Source of the DNA: Dehalococcoidales bacterium
GTDB taxonomy: Bacteria > Chloroflexota > Dehalococcoidia > Dehalococcoidales > JAQTVP01
Assembly (NCBI GenBank): GCA_028707015.1
Contig: JAQTVP010000077.1
Coordinates: forward strand, 1-7,287
Reading direction: 5' to 3'
DNA: 7,287 nt
Each line of letters starts with the position of its first letter. Position 1 is the stretch's first letter. Below the pieces are notes generated by a model. That model did no database searches and was not told the origin of the DNA. It saw only the letters and a program-made list of their open reading frames with translations. A program made the position numbers and the translations under genes. This document shows positions 1 through 5,727 of this stretch, in pieces.

Positions 1-284
1 AGATAGACAGTGCGTGCTTGAGGGAAACGATAAATGCGCTCAGCAATAGAATCAAAACCAACATCTTTTTGTGGAATGAGTTTAATTCCAATCAGAGCCC
101 ATACCTGCTCGTCTTCTACTTTATCCCAGTTAATTACAGTTTTATATTTTAGAATTACTCGGTCTTTTTCGGCTTGTTTAATGCTTTTAGCAACTTTATC
201 TTTATCGATACCGGTCATTGCAGCTATTTTCTGTGGGGTAAGATGAGCATCGTCTTCTAATATTTTAAGTATTTCTTTATCCAT
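1..284 (-). CDS. Lrp/AsnC-family transcriptional regulator, N-terminal part (runs off left edge)
   Basis: Only the first 94 codons are in the window; the gene continues beyond position 1. The start is ATG at 284, preceded by AGGAG (293-297) with an 8-nt spacer. The protein begins MDKEILKILEDDAHLTPQKI. Residues 1-50 form an AsnC-type winged helix-turn-helix: a first helix with the DxxIL-like pattern, then TPQKIAAMTGIDKDKVAKSIKQAEKDRVI, in which the recognition helix is followed by the typical 'gvI' wing. From about residue 61 (VWALIGIKLIPQKDVGFDSIAERI) it enters the alpha/beta RAM ligand-binding domain. Family knowledge: such proteins are DNA-binding dimers or octamers that respond to amino acids and often regulate themselves and a neighbouring amino-acid gene. 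The target is unknown here, and any co-transcribed partner would lie to the left of the window. It is on the same strand as gatCA but 185 nt away and has its own putative promoter. Confidence 0.85.
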   Translation of the reverse strand, partial: MDKEILKILEDDAHLTPQKIAAMTGIDKDKVAKSIKQAEKDRVILKYKTVINWDKVEDEQVWALIGIKLIPQKDVGFDSIAERIYRFPQARTVY

Positions 285-329
285 AGCCTTAACTCCTTAT
301 AAGCTTGGTTGGTGGATATATATCTTACG

Positions 330-338
330 ATTATAGCA
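330..338 (-). promoter_or_regulatory. Putative extended -10 promoter of the Lrp-like gene
   Basis: On the minus strand this reads TGCTATAAT, a perfect -10 hexamer (330-335) with a TGn extension (336-338). It lies 46 nt upstream of the ATG, giving a leader of roughly 38 nt that contains the AGGAG ribosome site. No good -35 is visible at 16-18 nt upstream, as often seen for extended -10 promoters. Prediction from sequence only. Confidence 0.5.
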
Positions 339-440
339 GAGTTTGAATCTTATCTTCTACTTTTATGGTATAGCAGAAAATGATACTTTTACGGGAGCGT
401 TTAATTTATTTATAGAAAAGAACTGCCTGTTATCATTATT

Positions 441-479
441 AGCATTATAATATTTACTGAATGAGAATATTATAATGCT
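441..479 (-). terminator. 14-bp perfect hairpin straddling the gatA stop codon
   Basis: Arms 441-454 (AGCATTATAATATT) and 466-479 are exact reverse complements, with an 11-nt loop. The gatA stop codon (470-472) lies inside one arm. The stem is AT-rich (two G/C pairs), and in the direction of gatA transcription no T-run follows, so it is not a canonical intrinsic terminator. On the plus strand it is followed by a short T-rich stretch, but no plus-strand gene precedes it. It could act as a 3'-end stabiliser or weak terminator. The structure is certain as sequence; its function is inferred. Confidence 0.45.
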
Positions 480-1924
480 GGTTTTTGTTTATGCCAGTTT
501 GTAATCTGTTGGAAGGCATGGGCAGTTTTTAATATAGTTTCTTCGGCAAAAGGTTTAGCGATAATCTGCATGCCGATAGGTAAATCATCAGTAAAACCAG
601 CGGGGATAGAGATAGCCGGTAAACCAGCGATATTTATTGGCAGTGTGCAGACATCAGATAAGTACATTTGTATGGGGTCGTTTGTTTTTTCACCTATCTT
701 AAATGGGATAGAGGGAGAAGTAGGTGTTATCAAAACATCATATTTTTCAAAAGCCTGGTCAAATTCTTGTCTGATCAGGGTTCTTACTTTTTGTGCTTTA
801 AGGTAATAGGCATCATAATAACCGGCAGATAAGGCATAAGTACCCAGCATAATACGTCTTTTTACTTCATCGCCAAAACCATACTGGCGGGTTTTTTCCA
901 TGGCTTGCCACATATTACCAGTATCTTGATATGAGAAACCGTATTTAACTCCGTCATAGCGTGCCAGATTAGCTGAAGCTTCCGAAGGGGCAATAATATA
1001 ATATACCGCTAGGGCATAAAGAGTATGGGGTAAAGATACTTCCCAATCAACATATGCTCCTAAATCCTCGAGTTTTTTAATCGCAGTTCGGATTGCTGTT
1101 TCTACTTCAGGCTGTATTCCTGTTACAAAATATTCCTTGGGAACACCAACTTTAAGTCCTTTTAGATCAGTATTAAGGCATTGATTGTAATCAGGTTTGG
1201 CGTATGGAACTGATGTGGAATCTTTATCATCAAAGTTAGCAATAGCATTTAATACTAGAGCACAGTCGTTAGCGTCTTGAGTTAGTGGTCCTATTTGATC
1301 AAGGGAGCTGGCAAAAGCGACTAGTCCGTATCTGCTAACGCTACCATAAGTAGGTTTTAGTCCGGTTACACTACAAAAACCGGCGGGTTGACGAATGCTG
1401 CCTCCGGTATCTGATCCTAATGCATAGATAGCTTCCCCAACAGCTACTGCCGCCGCTGAACCACCGCTGCTGCCGCCGGGGACGCGGTTTAGGTCCCAAG
1501 GGTTATGAGTGGTGAACATCGCTGAATTTTCAGTAGATGATCCCATAGCAAATTCATCCATATTAGCTTTACCCATAAATACGGCACCACAGGTATTTAA
1601 TATATCAATTACCGTAGCATTATAGGGAGGAACGAAATTTCCCAGCATTTTTGAGGCACAGGTAGTTAAAATACCTTTGGTACAAATATTATCTTTGATT
1701 ATGGCTGGTATGCCGGTTAAAGCATTAATATTGGTGCCGTTGGCAATAAGTTCATCAGCCTTGTGAGCTTGCTTTAATGCTATATTTTCAGTAACAGTGA
1801 TTAAAGCTTGAACCTTTGAATCTACCTGATGGATACGATTTAAACAAGCCTTCGTTAACTCTACTGAAGATATTTTTTTTGTCTTAAGCAGTTGATGTGC
1901 CTCATGAATGGTTAATTGATTCAA
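470..1924 (-). CDS. gatA: Aspartyl/glutamyl-tRNA(Asn/Gln) amidotransferase subunit A (GatA)
   Basis: Glutaminase subunit of the GatCAB complex. It hydrolyses glutamine and supplies ammonia to GatB, which converts Glu-tRNAGln or Asp-tRNAAsn to the amide form; cytosolic. The 484-residue product carries the full amidase signature. The Ser-cisSer-Lys triad is visible as Lys77 (IIKDNI), Ser152 (PGGSSGGS) and Ser176 (DTGGSIRQP), with the usual GLKPTYG after it. The open frame extends upstream to 2005, which would overlap gatC by 53 nt. I choose TTG at 1924 because the protein then starts at the family position (M-NQLTIHEAHQLL), has the usual length of about 485 residues and has GGGAG (1931-1935) 6 nt upstream. 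gatC ends 28 nt upstream, so the two form an operon. No gatB follows; the next gene is the Lrp-like regulator. The C-terminus appears complete (NWHKQKPAL) and no catalytic residue is missing. Confidence 0.97.
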   Translation of the reverse strand: MNQLTIHEAHQLLKTKKISSVELTKACLNRIHQVDSKVQALITVTENIALKQAHKADELIANGTNINALTGIPAIIKDNICTKGILTTCASKMLGNFVPPYNATVIDILNTCGAVFMGKANMDEFAMGSSTENSAMFTTHNPWDLNRVPGGSSGGSAAAVAVGEAIYALGSDTGGSIRQPAGFCSVTGLKPTYGSVSRYGLVAFASSLDQIGPLTQDANDCALVLNAIANFDDKDSTSVPYAKPDYNQCLNTDLKGLKVGVPKEYFVTGIQPEVETAIRTAIKKLEDLGAYVDWEVSLPHTLYALAVYYIIAPSEASANLARYDGVKYGFSYQDTGNMWQAMEKTRQYGFGDEVKRRIMLGTYALSAGYYDAYYLKAQKVRTLIRQEFDQAFEKYDVLITPTSPSIPFKIGEKTNDPIQMYLSDVCTLPINIAGLPAISIPAGFTDDLPIGMQIIAKPFAEETILKTAHAFQQITNWHKQKPAL

Positions 1925-1930
1925 CCTTAT

Positions 1931-1935
1931 CTCCC
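1931..1935 (-). promoter_or_regulatory. Ribosome binding site that sets the gatA TTG start
   Basis: GGGAG on the minus strand, 6 nt before TTG at 1924, in the gap between gatC and gatA. It supports the shorter 484-residue GatA over the longer open frame beginning inside gatC. Confidence 0.6.
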
Positions 1936-1952
1936 ATAACCCATAATATGTA

Positions 1953-2240
1953 TTATTCCAGTACGGCCTTGACTCTGAAAAATTCTCCATCTTTTCGAGG
2001 AGCATTAGCTAAAATTTCACTTTGGGGCAAGCAGGGTTTTATCTCATCTTTTTTAATTACATTCTTTAGAGGGATAGATTGGGCTGTAGGTAAAACACCG
2101 TTTGTGTTTACTTTTTGCAGAACCTCAAAGTTTTCTAAAATATTAGATAATTGCTCACCGAGCTTGTCTACCTCAGATTCAGTGATACCAAGCCGGGCTA
2201 GGAGGCCAATGTGTAATACTTCTTTACGATCTAGCTTCAT
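1953..2240 (-). CDS. gatC: Aspartyl/glutamyl-tRNA(Asn/Gln) amidotransferase subunit C (GatC)
   Basis: Small subunit of GatCAB that wraps around the GatA-GatB interface and stabilises GatA. The 95-residue product matches the family in length and pattern. The N-terminus MKLDRKEVLHIGLLARLGIT has the conserved 'v..iA.LArL.l.e.E' helix; LGEQLSNILENFEVLQKVNT follows, then the 'V.PTaqsiPlkNVIKKDEikpcL' stretch and a C-terminal 'ILANAPRKDGEFFRVKAVLE' segment (family consensus 'LaNAP...dgfF.VP.vle'). The start is ATG at 2240. There is no Shine-Dalgarno sequence upstream; instead a perfect -10 hexamer ends 9 nt before the ATG, implying a leaderless or nearly leaderless message. It is the first gene of the gatC-gatA operon and divergent from the NfeD-like gene. 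Confidence 0.96.
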   Translation of the reverse strand: MKLDRKEVLHIGLLARLGITESEVDKLGEQLSNILENFEVLQKVNTNGVLPTAQSIPLKNVIKKDEIKPCLPQSEILANAPRKDGEFFRVKAVLE

Positions 2241-2249
2241 TATGTGTTA

Positions 2250-2279
2250 ATTATAGCACTGATATTTAAATATCGGCAA
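2250..2279 (-). promoter_or_regulatory. Putative gatCA promoter, predicted leaderless
   Basis: On the minus strand: -35 TTGCCG (2274-2279, 4/6 match), an 18-nt spacer, and -10 TATAAT (2250-2255) with a TG extension (TGC just upstream). Only nine bases separate the -10 from the gatC ATG, so transcription should start within about 0-3 nt of the start codon. The spacer is occupied by a 14-bp palindrome. Confidence 0.6.
2261..2274. promoter_or_regulatory. Perfect 14-bp palindrome GATATTTAAATATC in the divergent promoter region
   Basis: The sequence is its own reverse complement. It lies between the -35 and -10 of the putative gatCA promoter and 25 nt upstream of the -10 of the divergent NfeD-like gene, which is where an operator could act. 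It is entirely A/T except for the terminal G/C, so chance occurrence in AT-rich DNA cannot be excluded. Confidence 0.4.
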
Positions 2280-2295
2280 TAGACTTGGCATATCC

Positions 2296-2304
2296 TGCTA
2301 TAAT
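2296..2304 (+). promoter_or_regulatory. Putative extended -10 promoter of the NfeD-like gene
   Basis: TGCTATAAT: -10 hexamer 2299-2304 with TGC at 2296-2298. The ATG at 2319 is 14 nt beyond the hexamer, predicting a leader of about 7 nt with no Shine-Dalgarno sequence. No convincing -35 at the right distance; TTGGCA at 2285 is too close. Confidence 0.5.
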
Positions 2305-2318
2305 AAAATGACAGAATA

Positions 2319-2729
2319 ATGATGAAAGGTAGATTTGTAATAGCTGTTGTTAGCACTACCCTTGAGGAAGTAGTGATGGCAGTCGGTGTGCTTTGGGGGT
2401 TGCCTAAATTAGATATCCACATACCGTTGTGGATTCTGATAATTATGATGATAGCATGGGCAACTTATGCTGTTGTTACCTATCAGATGGGTAGTCGGGC
2501 TTTAAAAAGAAAACCGGTACATGGATCGGTAGCTTTGCTTGGCAACAAGGGTAAAGCGATTAGTCCTTTGACTCCGGAAGGCATGATTAAAGTTAATGGT
2601 GAGCTTTGGAGAGCAAAATCAACCAGCGGAAATATATTTACCGGTGAGGAAATTACGGTGGTTGGCCAGGATAGACTAACACTTATCGTGTGTAAGAATA
2701 AGCCTGGTTATATAGATAGAAAAAAGTAA
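2319..2729 (+). CDS. NfeD-like membrane protein (short form, C-terminal OB-fold)
   Basis: 136 residues. Two hydrophobic segments, about residues 6-28 and 36-57, form a hairpin anchor. They are followed by a soluble domain (about 69-130) with the NfeD pattern: G-SVALLGNKGKAISPLTPEGMIKVNGELW, then IFTGEEITVVGQDRLTLIV, which is the small beta-barrel of NfeD C-terminal domains. Family knowledge: short NfeD proteins lack the ClpP-like serine protease domain of long NfeD and usually work with an SPFH/stomatin-like protein in membrane quality control. No such partner is visible here. Two adjacent ATGs (2319 and 2322) could both serve as start; neither has a Shine-Dalgarno sequence. It is divergent from gatCA across 78 bp. 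The first segment is unusual in containing two adjacent glutamates (Glu16-Glu17), so its insertion in the membrane is less certain. Confidence 0.8.
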   Translation: MMKGRFVIAVVSTTLEEVVMAVGVLWGLPKLDIHIPLWILIIMMIAWATYAVVTYQMGSRALKRKPVHGSVALLGNKGKAISPLTPEGMIKVNGELWRAKSTSGNIFTGEEITVVGQDRLTLIVCKNKPGYIDRKK

Positions 2730-2896
2730 CGTATGGCTGTAATTATGAAATAAAGGATTAGTACTTGAGCTAATATCGCTGCTTATTTATTAAAACTAAA
2801 CTTTATTAAATTCGTGGTGGTGTTTAGATAGATTAGTATCCAGACCTGTGAATAGCATAATAACCAATCCCTAATAGCATATAAAATAGTAGAAGT
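2730..2896. other. Convergent intergenic region, no gene seen
   Basis: 167 bp between the ends of the NfeD-like gene and the convergent membrane-protein gene. I see no strong intrinsic terminator for either. A weak stem ATTAG/CTAAT with an 8-nt loop lies near 2758-2775. AATAGCATA occurs twice (2851-2859 and 2873-2881), 22 bp apart, without a known role. Confidence 0.4.
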
Positions 2897-4096
2897 TTAT
2901 TCTGAAGATTGATTCCGCTTATAAACAAACGATACTACAATTAAGGCTGCTCCGCCAATAAGAATGCCAAGACTTAACATTTCCAGCGGGTGCAAAAAGT
3001 CACTGATTAGCTGCGGCACTAATGCCTGAATTGATGCTGGTATATCAACTAACGATAATTGTGTTCTTGAGAGGTACTTGATAACAAAAATACCGGCGTA
3101 TTCAATTGCTCCATAAGTGAGAAATATTGTACCTAACTTGCGAGTGGCGCCTCGTACGTTAAGATTCAAGAGAACAATACTAATAATTAGCAGTATAATT
3201 ACTCCGATTAGAATATTATACCCAAGCTGAAAATAGTCAATATATTGCCTGACTTGCTCAAGTTCTCTTTCAACTGTTCCTATAGCATCAATAATACCTT
3301 GTCTTGCCTGGGTTAGCCCCTCTCCTGCTCCCAGTAAAGTTTCGTCAATCTCAATGGATGCCGGTATCATTTCAGTTAAATCTGTGAAATATTCTGCAAA
3401 CAGTTGATCAAGTTGATTTGGAGATAAACTGGCATATTCAGGTGGTAGGGTTGAAATTAAGATTCCTCTTAAAATAACCTCCAGATCTTCTGTCACGGGT
3501 TCTAGAGAGATTACTATATCGATGTTTTGACTTTCACCAAGGACATAATCCAATATAGGATCAGCTGCATCAATTATCGCTTCTTTCAAAAATGGTTCCA
3601 AGTCAGCAATAGCCTCATCCAGATGTTCATTAAGAAATTCTAATTCTCCAGGTATGCTTTCACCTATTTGCTCATTGATAAAGTCTGATGCTAAGGAAGA
3701 TATATCAAGCTCGTTAACTAAAGAAGTAACAAATTCTGAATTAAGGAATGTATTTCTTAAGGTGAGGGCTATGTCTAAGTTGTCAGTGTGTCCACGTAAA
3801 TAATCAACTACGGTGTAAGTAATAGTGCCTATCTGTTCTTTGACCGGATTTTCAAGTTTATTAATCGTGTCAATTAAGGCAGAGCTAAAATTCTCAGGAA
3901 TTTCTTCGTTCTGAGATGACTGATCAACGACAATATCCTCAACTAATTGGGACACATCAACTCTATCCAGCTCAGAAGTGATAAAATTCGGGTTAAGGAT
4001 AGTTTGATTCAACAGAAAAGCAATACCGAAAATAGATAAGGATAGAAAAAGAAGAAAACTTAAAATTGCAATAGCAATGTTTTTTAGAACATTCAT
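2897..4096 (-). CDS. Uncharacterised membrane protein with duplicated helical ectodomain
   Basis: 399 residues; I cannot assign a function. Residues 7-29 form an N-terminal membrane segment or signal anchor (IAIAILSFLLFLSLSIFGIAFLL). Residues 30-285 are polar, acidic and probably helical, most likely outside the cytoplasm. Three further membrane segments follow at about 291-312, 321-340 and 371-391, then a short basic tail (YKRNQSSE). The ectodomain contains a tandem repeat of about 84 residues. Residues 32-114 and 116-198 align as T-x-LNxxFxTS, then (V/L)D(V/I)SxL, xxDxxxxQ, a DY-L-G segment and N-(L/I)DI at the end. A separate acidic, helical segment (LPPEYASLSPNQLDQLFAEYF and ASIEIDETLL) follows before the membrane. 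The start is ATG at 4096, with AGGTGA about 10 nt upstream and a good promoter. I have a weak impression that similar proteins occur in Dehalococcoidia, which I cannot verify. It is monocistronic. Confidence 0.8.
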   Translation of the reverse strand: MNVLKNIAIAILSFLLFLSLSIFGIAFLLNQTILNPNFITSELDRVDVSQLVEDIVVDQSSQNEEIPENFSSALIDTINKLENPVKEQIGTITYTVVDYLRGHTDNLDIALTLRNTFLNSEFVTSLVNELDISSLASDFINEQIGESIPGELEFLNEHLDEAIADLEPFLKEAIIDAADPILDYVLGESQNIDIVISLEPVTEDLEVILRGILISTLPPEYASLSPNQLDQLFAEYFTDLTEMIPASIEIDETLLGAGEGLTQARQGIIDAIGTVERELEQVRQYIDYFQLGYNILIGVIILLIISIVLLNLNVRGATRKLGTIFLTYGAIEYAGIFVIKYLSRTQLSLVDIPASIQALVPQLISDFLHPLEMLSLGILIGGAALIVVSFVYKRNQSSE

Positions 4097-4138
4097 TCAG
4101 ATAAAATCACCTGTATGCATTGTTATAAGGTTTAATAG

Positions 4139-4167
4139 ATGCTACACTAGAGCCTTTGCTATGTCAA
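4139..4167 (-). promoter_or_regulatory. Putative sigma-70 promoter of the 399-residue membrane protein
   Basis: On the minus strand: perfect -35 TTGACA (4162-4167), 17-nt spacer, -10 TAGCAT (4139-4144, 4/6). The predicted leader is about 35 nt and includes AGGTGA before the ATG at 4096. An 11-bp inverted repeat, TTGCC-N-GGCAA (4183-4193), sits 15 nt upstream of the -35 and could be an activator or repressor site. Confidence 0.55.
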
Positions 4168-4254
4168 CTATATTAACATAATTTGCCGGGCAACTTGAAT
4201 AATAAGTTAGCCTGAAATATTCCTAACTAACATTAGTCTGTTTTACATTGGGAT

Positions 4255-4284
4255 ATTATAATAACAATTATTCATTATTATAAT
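4255..4284 (-). terminator. AT-only inverted repeat straddling the MalY/PatB-like stop codon
   Basis: Arms 4255-4264 (ATTATAATAA) and 4275-4284 are exact reverse complements with a 10-nt loop. The stop codon (4278-4280) falls in one arm. With no G/C pairs and no following T-run, it would be a weak terminator at best. It resembles the hairpin at the gatA end, which shares the ATTATAAT core. Confidence 0.3.
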
Positions 4285-5474
4285 TTATTTACAGCCTCTT
4301 CTATTCTTTTTAGTGCTTCCTCCAAGATAGCACGGGGACAGGCAATATTGAGTCTTTGAAAGCCTGCCCCGCTGGGACCAAATAAATATCCATCCATAAG
4401 TCCCACTCTGGCGTTTTCTTTCATAAATATATTGAGGGCTATCGGGTCTACTTCTAATTCTCGGCAATCCAACCATACCAGATATGTTCCTTCTGGTTTG
4501 ATTACTTTGATGTTTGGTATTCTTTGCTTAAAGAAGTTTAGTAAATATTCCAGATTATTTTGTAAGTAATCTAATAGTTGGACTAACCACTCATCACCAT
4601 ATAAATACGCGGCCTCCATAGCTATCAGACCAAATACATTTGGTTGTGGTATAAAGCCAGCCCGTGAAGCATTAAAGCTATCACGCAGTTCTTTATCCGG
4701 AATAATTATGGAAGAAGCTCCAAGACCTGCTAGATTAAAGGTCTTACTTGGTGCCATACAAATTATTGAATGTTTGGCAAACTCTTCTGTAATTGATGCG
4801 AATGGAATATGTTTTGAACCTTTAAAGAGTATTTCACAATGGATTTCATCTGAGACCATTATCAGGTTATTTTTAGTGATAATCTCACCTATTTTGACTA
4901 AATCTTCCCTGGTCCAAACACGCCCTACAGGATTATGAGGATTACATAATATCATCATTTTTACTCGAGAAGAAGATGGTTTTATGCTTATTGCCGGATT
5001 AATTATATTTTCAAGCCCTGTGAAATTAATTTTGTAGCGTCCATTATTAAGCTTTAGTTGGTTATTCACAATGTGACAACCATTATTTGTAATAGCGGAC
5101 CAGAAAGGAGGGTAAACAGGTCCCTGTATTATAACTTCATCACCATGGTTAGAAAAAGCCTTTATTGCAGCGTTAATTGCCGGGATAACACCTGGAGTAA
5201 AGACTATCCATTCAGGTTTTATAGCCCAATTGTATTTTTTCTGCATTCGGTTAATAATTGCTTCGATTAATGCTTTCGATGGTCTTGTATAACCATAAAT
5301 CTCATGATCTGCTCTTTTTTTCAGAGCTTTAGTAATCGGTTGGGCAATCGGAAAATCCATGTCTGCGATCCATAAGGGAAGGACATCCTTATCTGTAAAT
5401 ATACTTTCAACATTGGCCCACTTTGAACAATCAGTATTTAGCCGGTCAATTATTTGGTCGAAATTATATTTCAA
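4278..5474 (-). CDS. patB: MalY/PatB-family PLP-dependent enzyme (probable cysteine-S-conjugate/cystathionine beta-lyase)
   Basis: 398 residues, the normal length for this fold-type I aminotransferase-like family; cytosolic. The family signature PLWIADMDFPIAQPITKAL (33-51) and IYGYT (59-63) is intact. FTPGVIPAI (92-100) marks the phosphate-binding turn, and Tyr121 sits at the cofactor-stacking position. NPHNPVGRVW (178-187) holds the conserved Asn181, and SDEIHCEI (208-215) holds Asp209, which pairs with the pyridine nitrogen. APSKTFNLAGL (241-251) holds the PLP-binding Lys244. Arg374 in FQRLNIACPR is the expected carboxylate-binding residue. Family knowledge: members cleave cystathionine or cysteine conjugates to thiol, pyruvate and ammonia; some act mainly as aminotransferases or regulators, so the substrate is not fixed by sequence. 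The start is TTG at 5474, chosen because GGAGGTG (5480-5486) is perfectly placed and the protein begins at the family N-terminus (KYNFDQIIDR). It is divergent from the SDR gene. Confidence 0.92.
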   Translation of the reverse strand: MKYNFDQIIDRLNTDCSKWANVESIFTDKDVLPLWIADMDFPIAQPITKALKKRADHEIYGYTRPSKALIEAIINRMQKKYNWAIKPEWIVFTPGVIPAINAAIKAFSNHGDEVIIQGPVYPPFWSAITNNGCHIVNNQLKLNNGRYKINFTGLENIINPAISIKPSSSRVKMMILCNPHNPVGRVWTREDLVKIGEIITKNNLIMVSDEIHCEILFKGSKHIPFASITEEFAKHSIICMAPSKTFNLAGLGASSIIIPDKELRDSFNASRAGFIPQPNVFGLIAMEAAYLYGDEWLVQLLDYLQNNLEYLLNFFKQRIPNIKVIKPEGTYLVWLDCRELEVDPIALNIFMKENARVGLMDGYLFGPSGAGFQRLNIACPRAILEEALKRIEEAVNKL

Positions 5475-5479
5475 AATTA

Positions 5480-5486
5480 CACCTCC
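5480..5486 (-). promoter_or_regulatory. Strong Shine-Dalgarno sequence that sets the MalY/PatB-like TTG start
   Basis: GGAGGTG on the minus strand; GGAGG ends 7 nt before TTG at 5474. No ATG competes nearby, so this decides the start. Confidence 0.75.
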
Positions 5487-5519
5487 GTGATTGATATATT
5501 TCCGCTCTATTATGACAAC

Positions 5520-5548
5520 ATTATATTATTAGTTAGTAGAAGAGACAA
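5520..5548 (-). promoter_or_regulatory. Putative sigma-70 promoter of the MalY/PatB-like gene
   Basis: On the minus strand: -35 TTGTCT (5543-5548, 4/6), 17-nt spacer, perfect -10 TATAAT (5520-5525). The predicted leader of about 39 nt ends with the strong GGAGGTG site. Confidence 0.6.
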
Positions 5549-5727
5549 TCTGTTTTTAGTACTTGATTGCGGTATGAATTATTTATAGAAACTACAGTTA
5601 ATCGTTAGGCAAGGCATGTTGATAATAATAACGGAAGAATATGTGTAAATAGATAAATAAATAGTAGAAACTGTATAGAAAAGCTAGAACTGAAATTATT
5701 TATTCCGCTTGTATATTACTTGTATTA

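Noticed and set aside
1925..2005. N-terminal extension of gatA overlapping gatC
   Set aside because: The 27 extra residues are read from the end of gatC in another frame, have no family match, and a TTG with its own ribosome site gives the standard GatA length.
1897..2250. 117-codon plus-strand frame across gatC and the gatA start
   Set aside because: It is antisense to two well-supported genes and shows no ribosome site or family resemblance; likely an antisense shadow.
2308..2319. Three-codon ORF ATG-ACA-GAA-TAA overlapping the NfeD start (TAATG)
   Set aside because: Could be a coupled leader peptide, but it has no ribosome site, is too short to judge and is likely chance in AT-rich DNA.
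2851..2881. Two copies of AATAGCATA, considered as a small repeat array
   Set aside because: Only two copies of nine bases in AT-rich DNA, with no further units; not a CRISPR or iteron array.
4205..4228. AGTTAG/CTAACT stem with 12-nt loop as terminator of the MalY/PatB-like gene
   Set aside because: Six weak pairs with a large loop and only a loosely T-rich tail; not distinguishable from chance.
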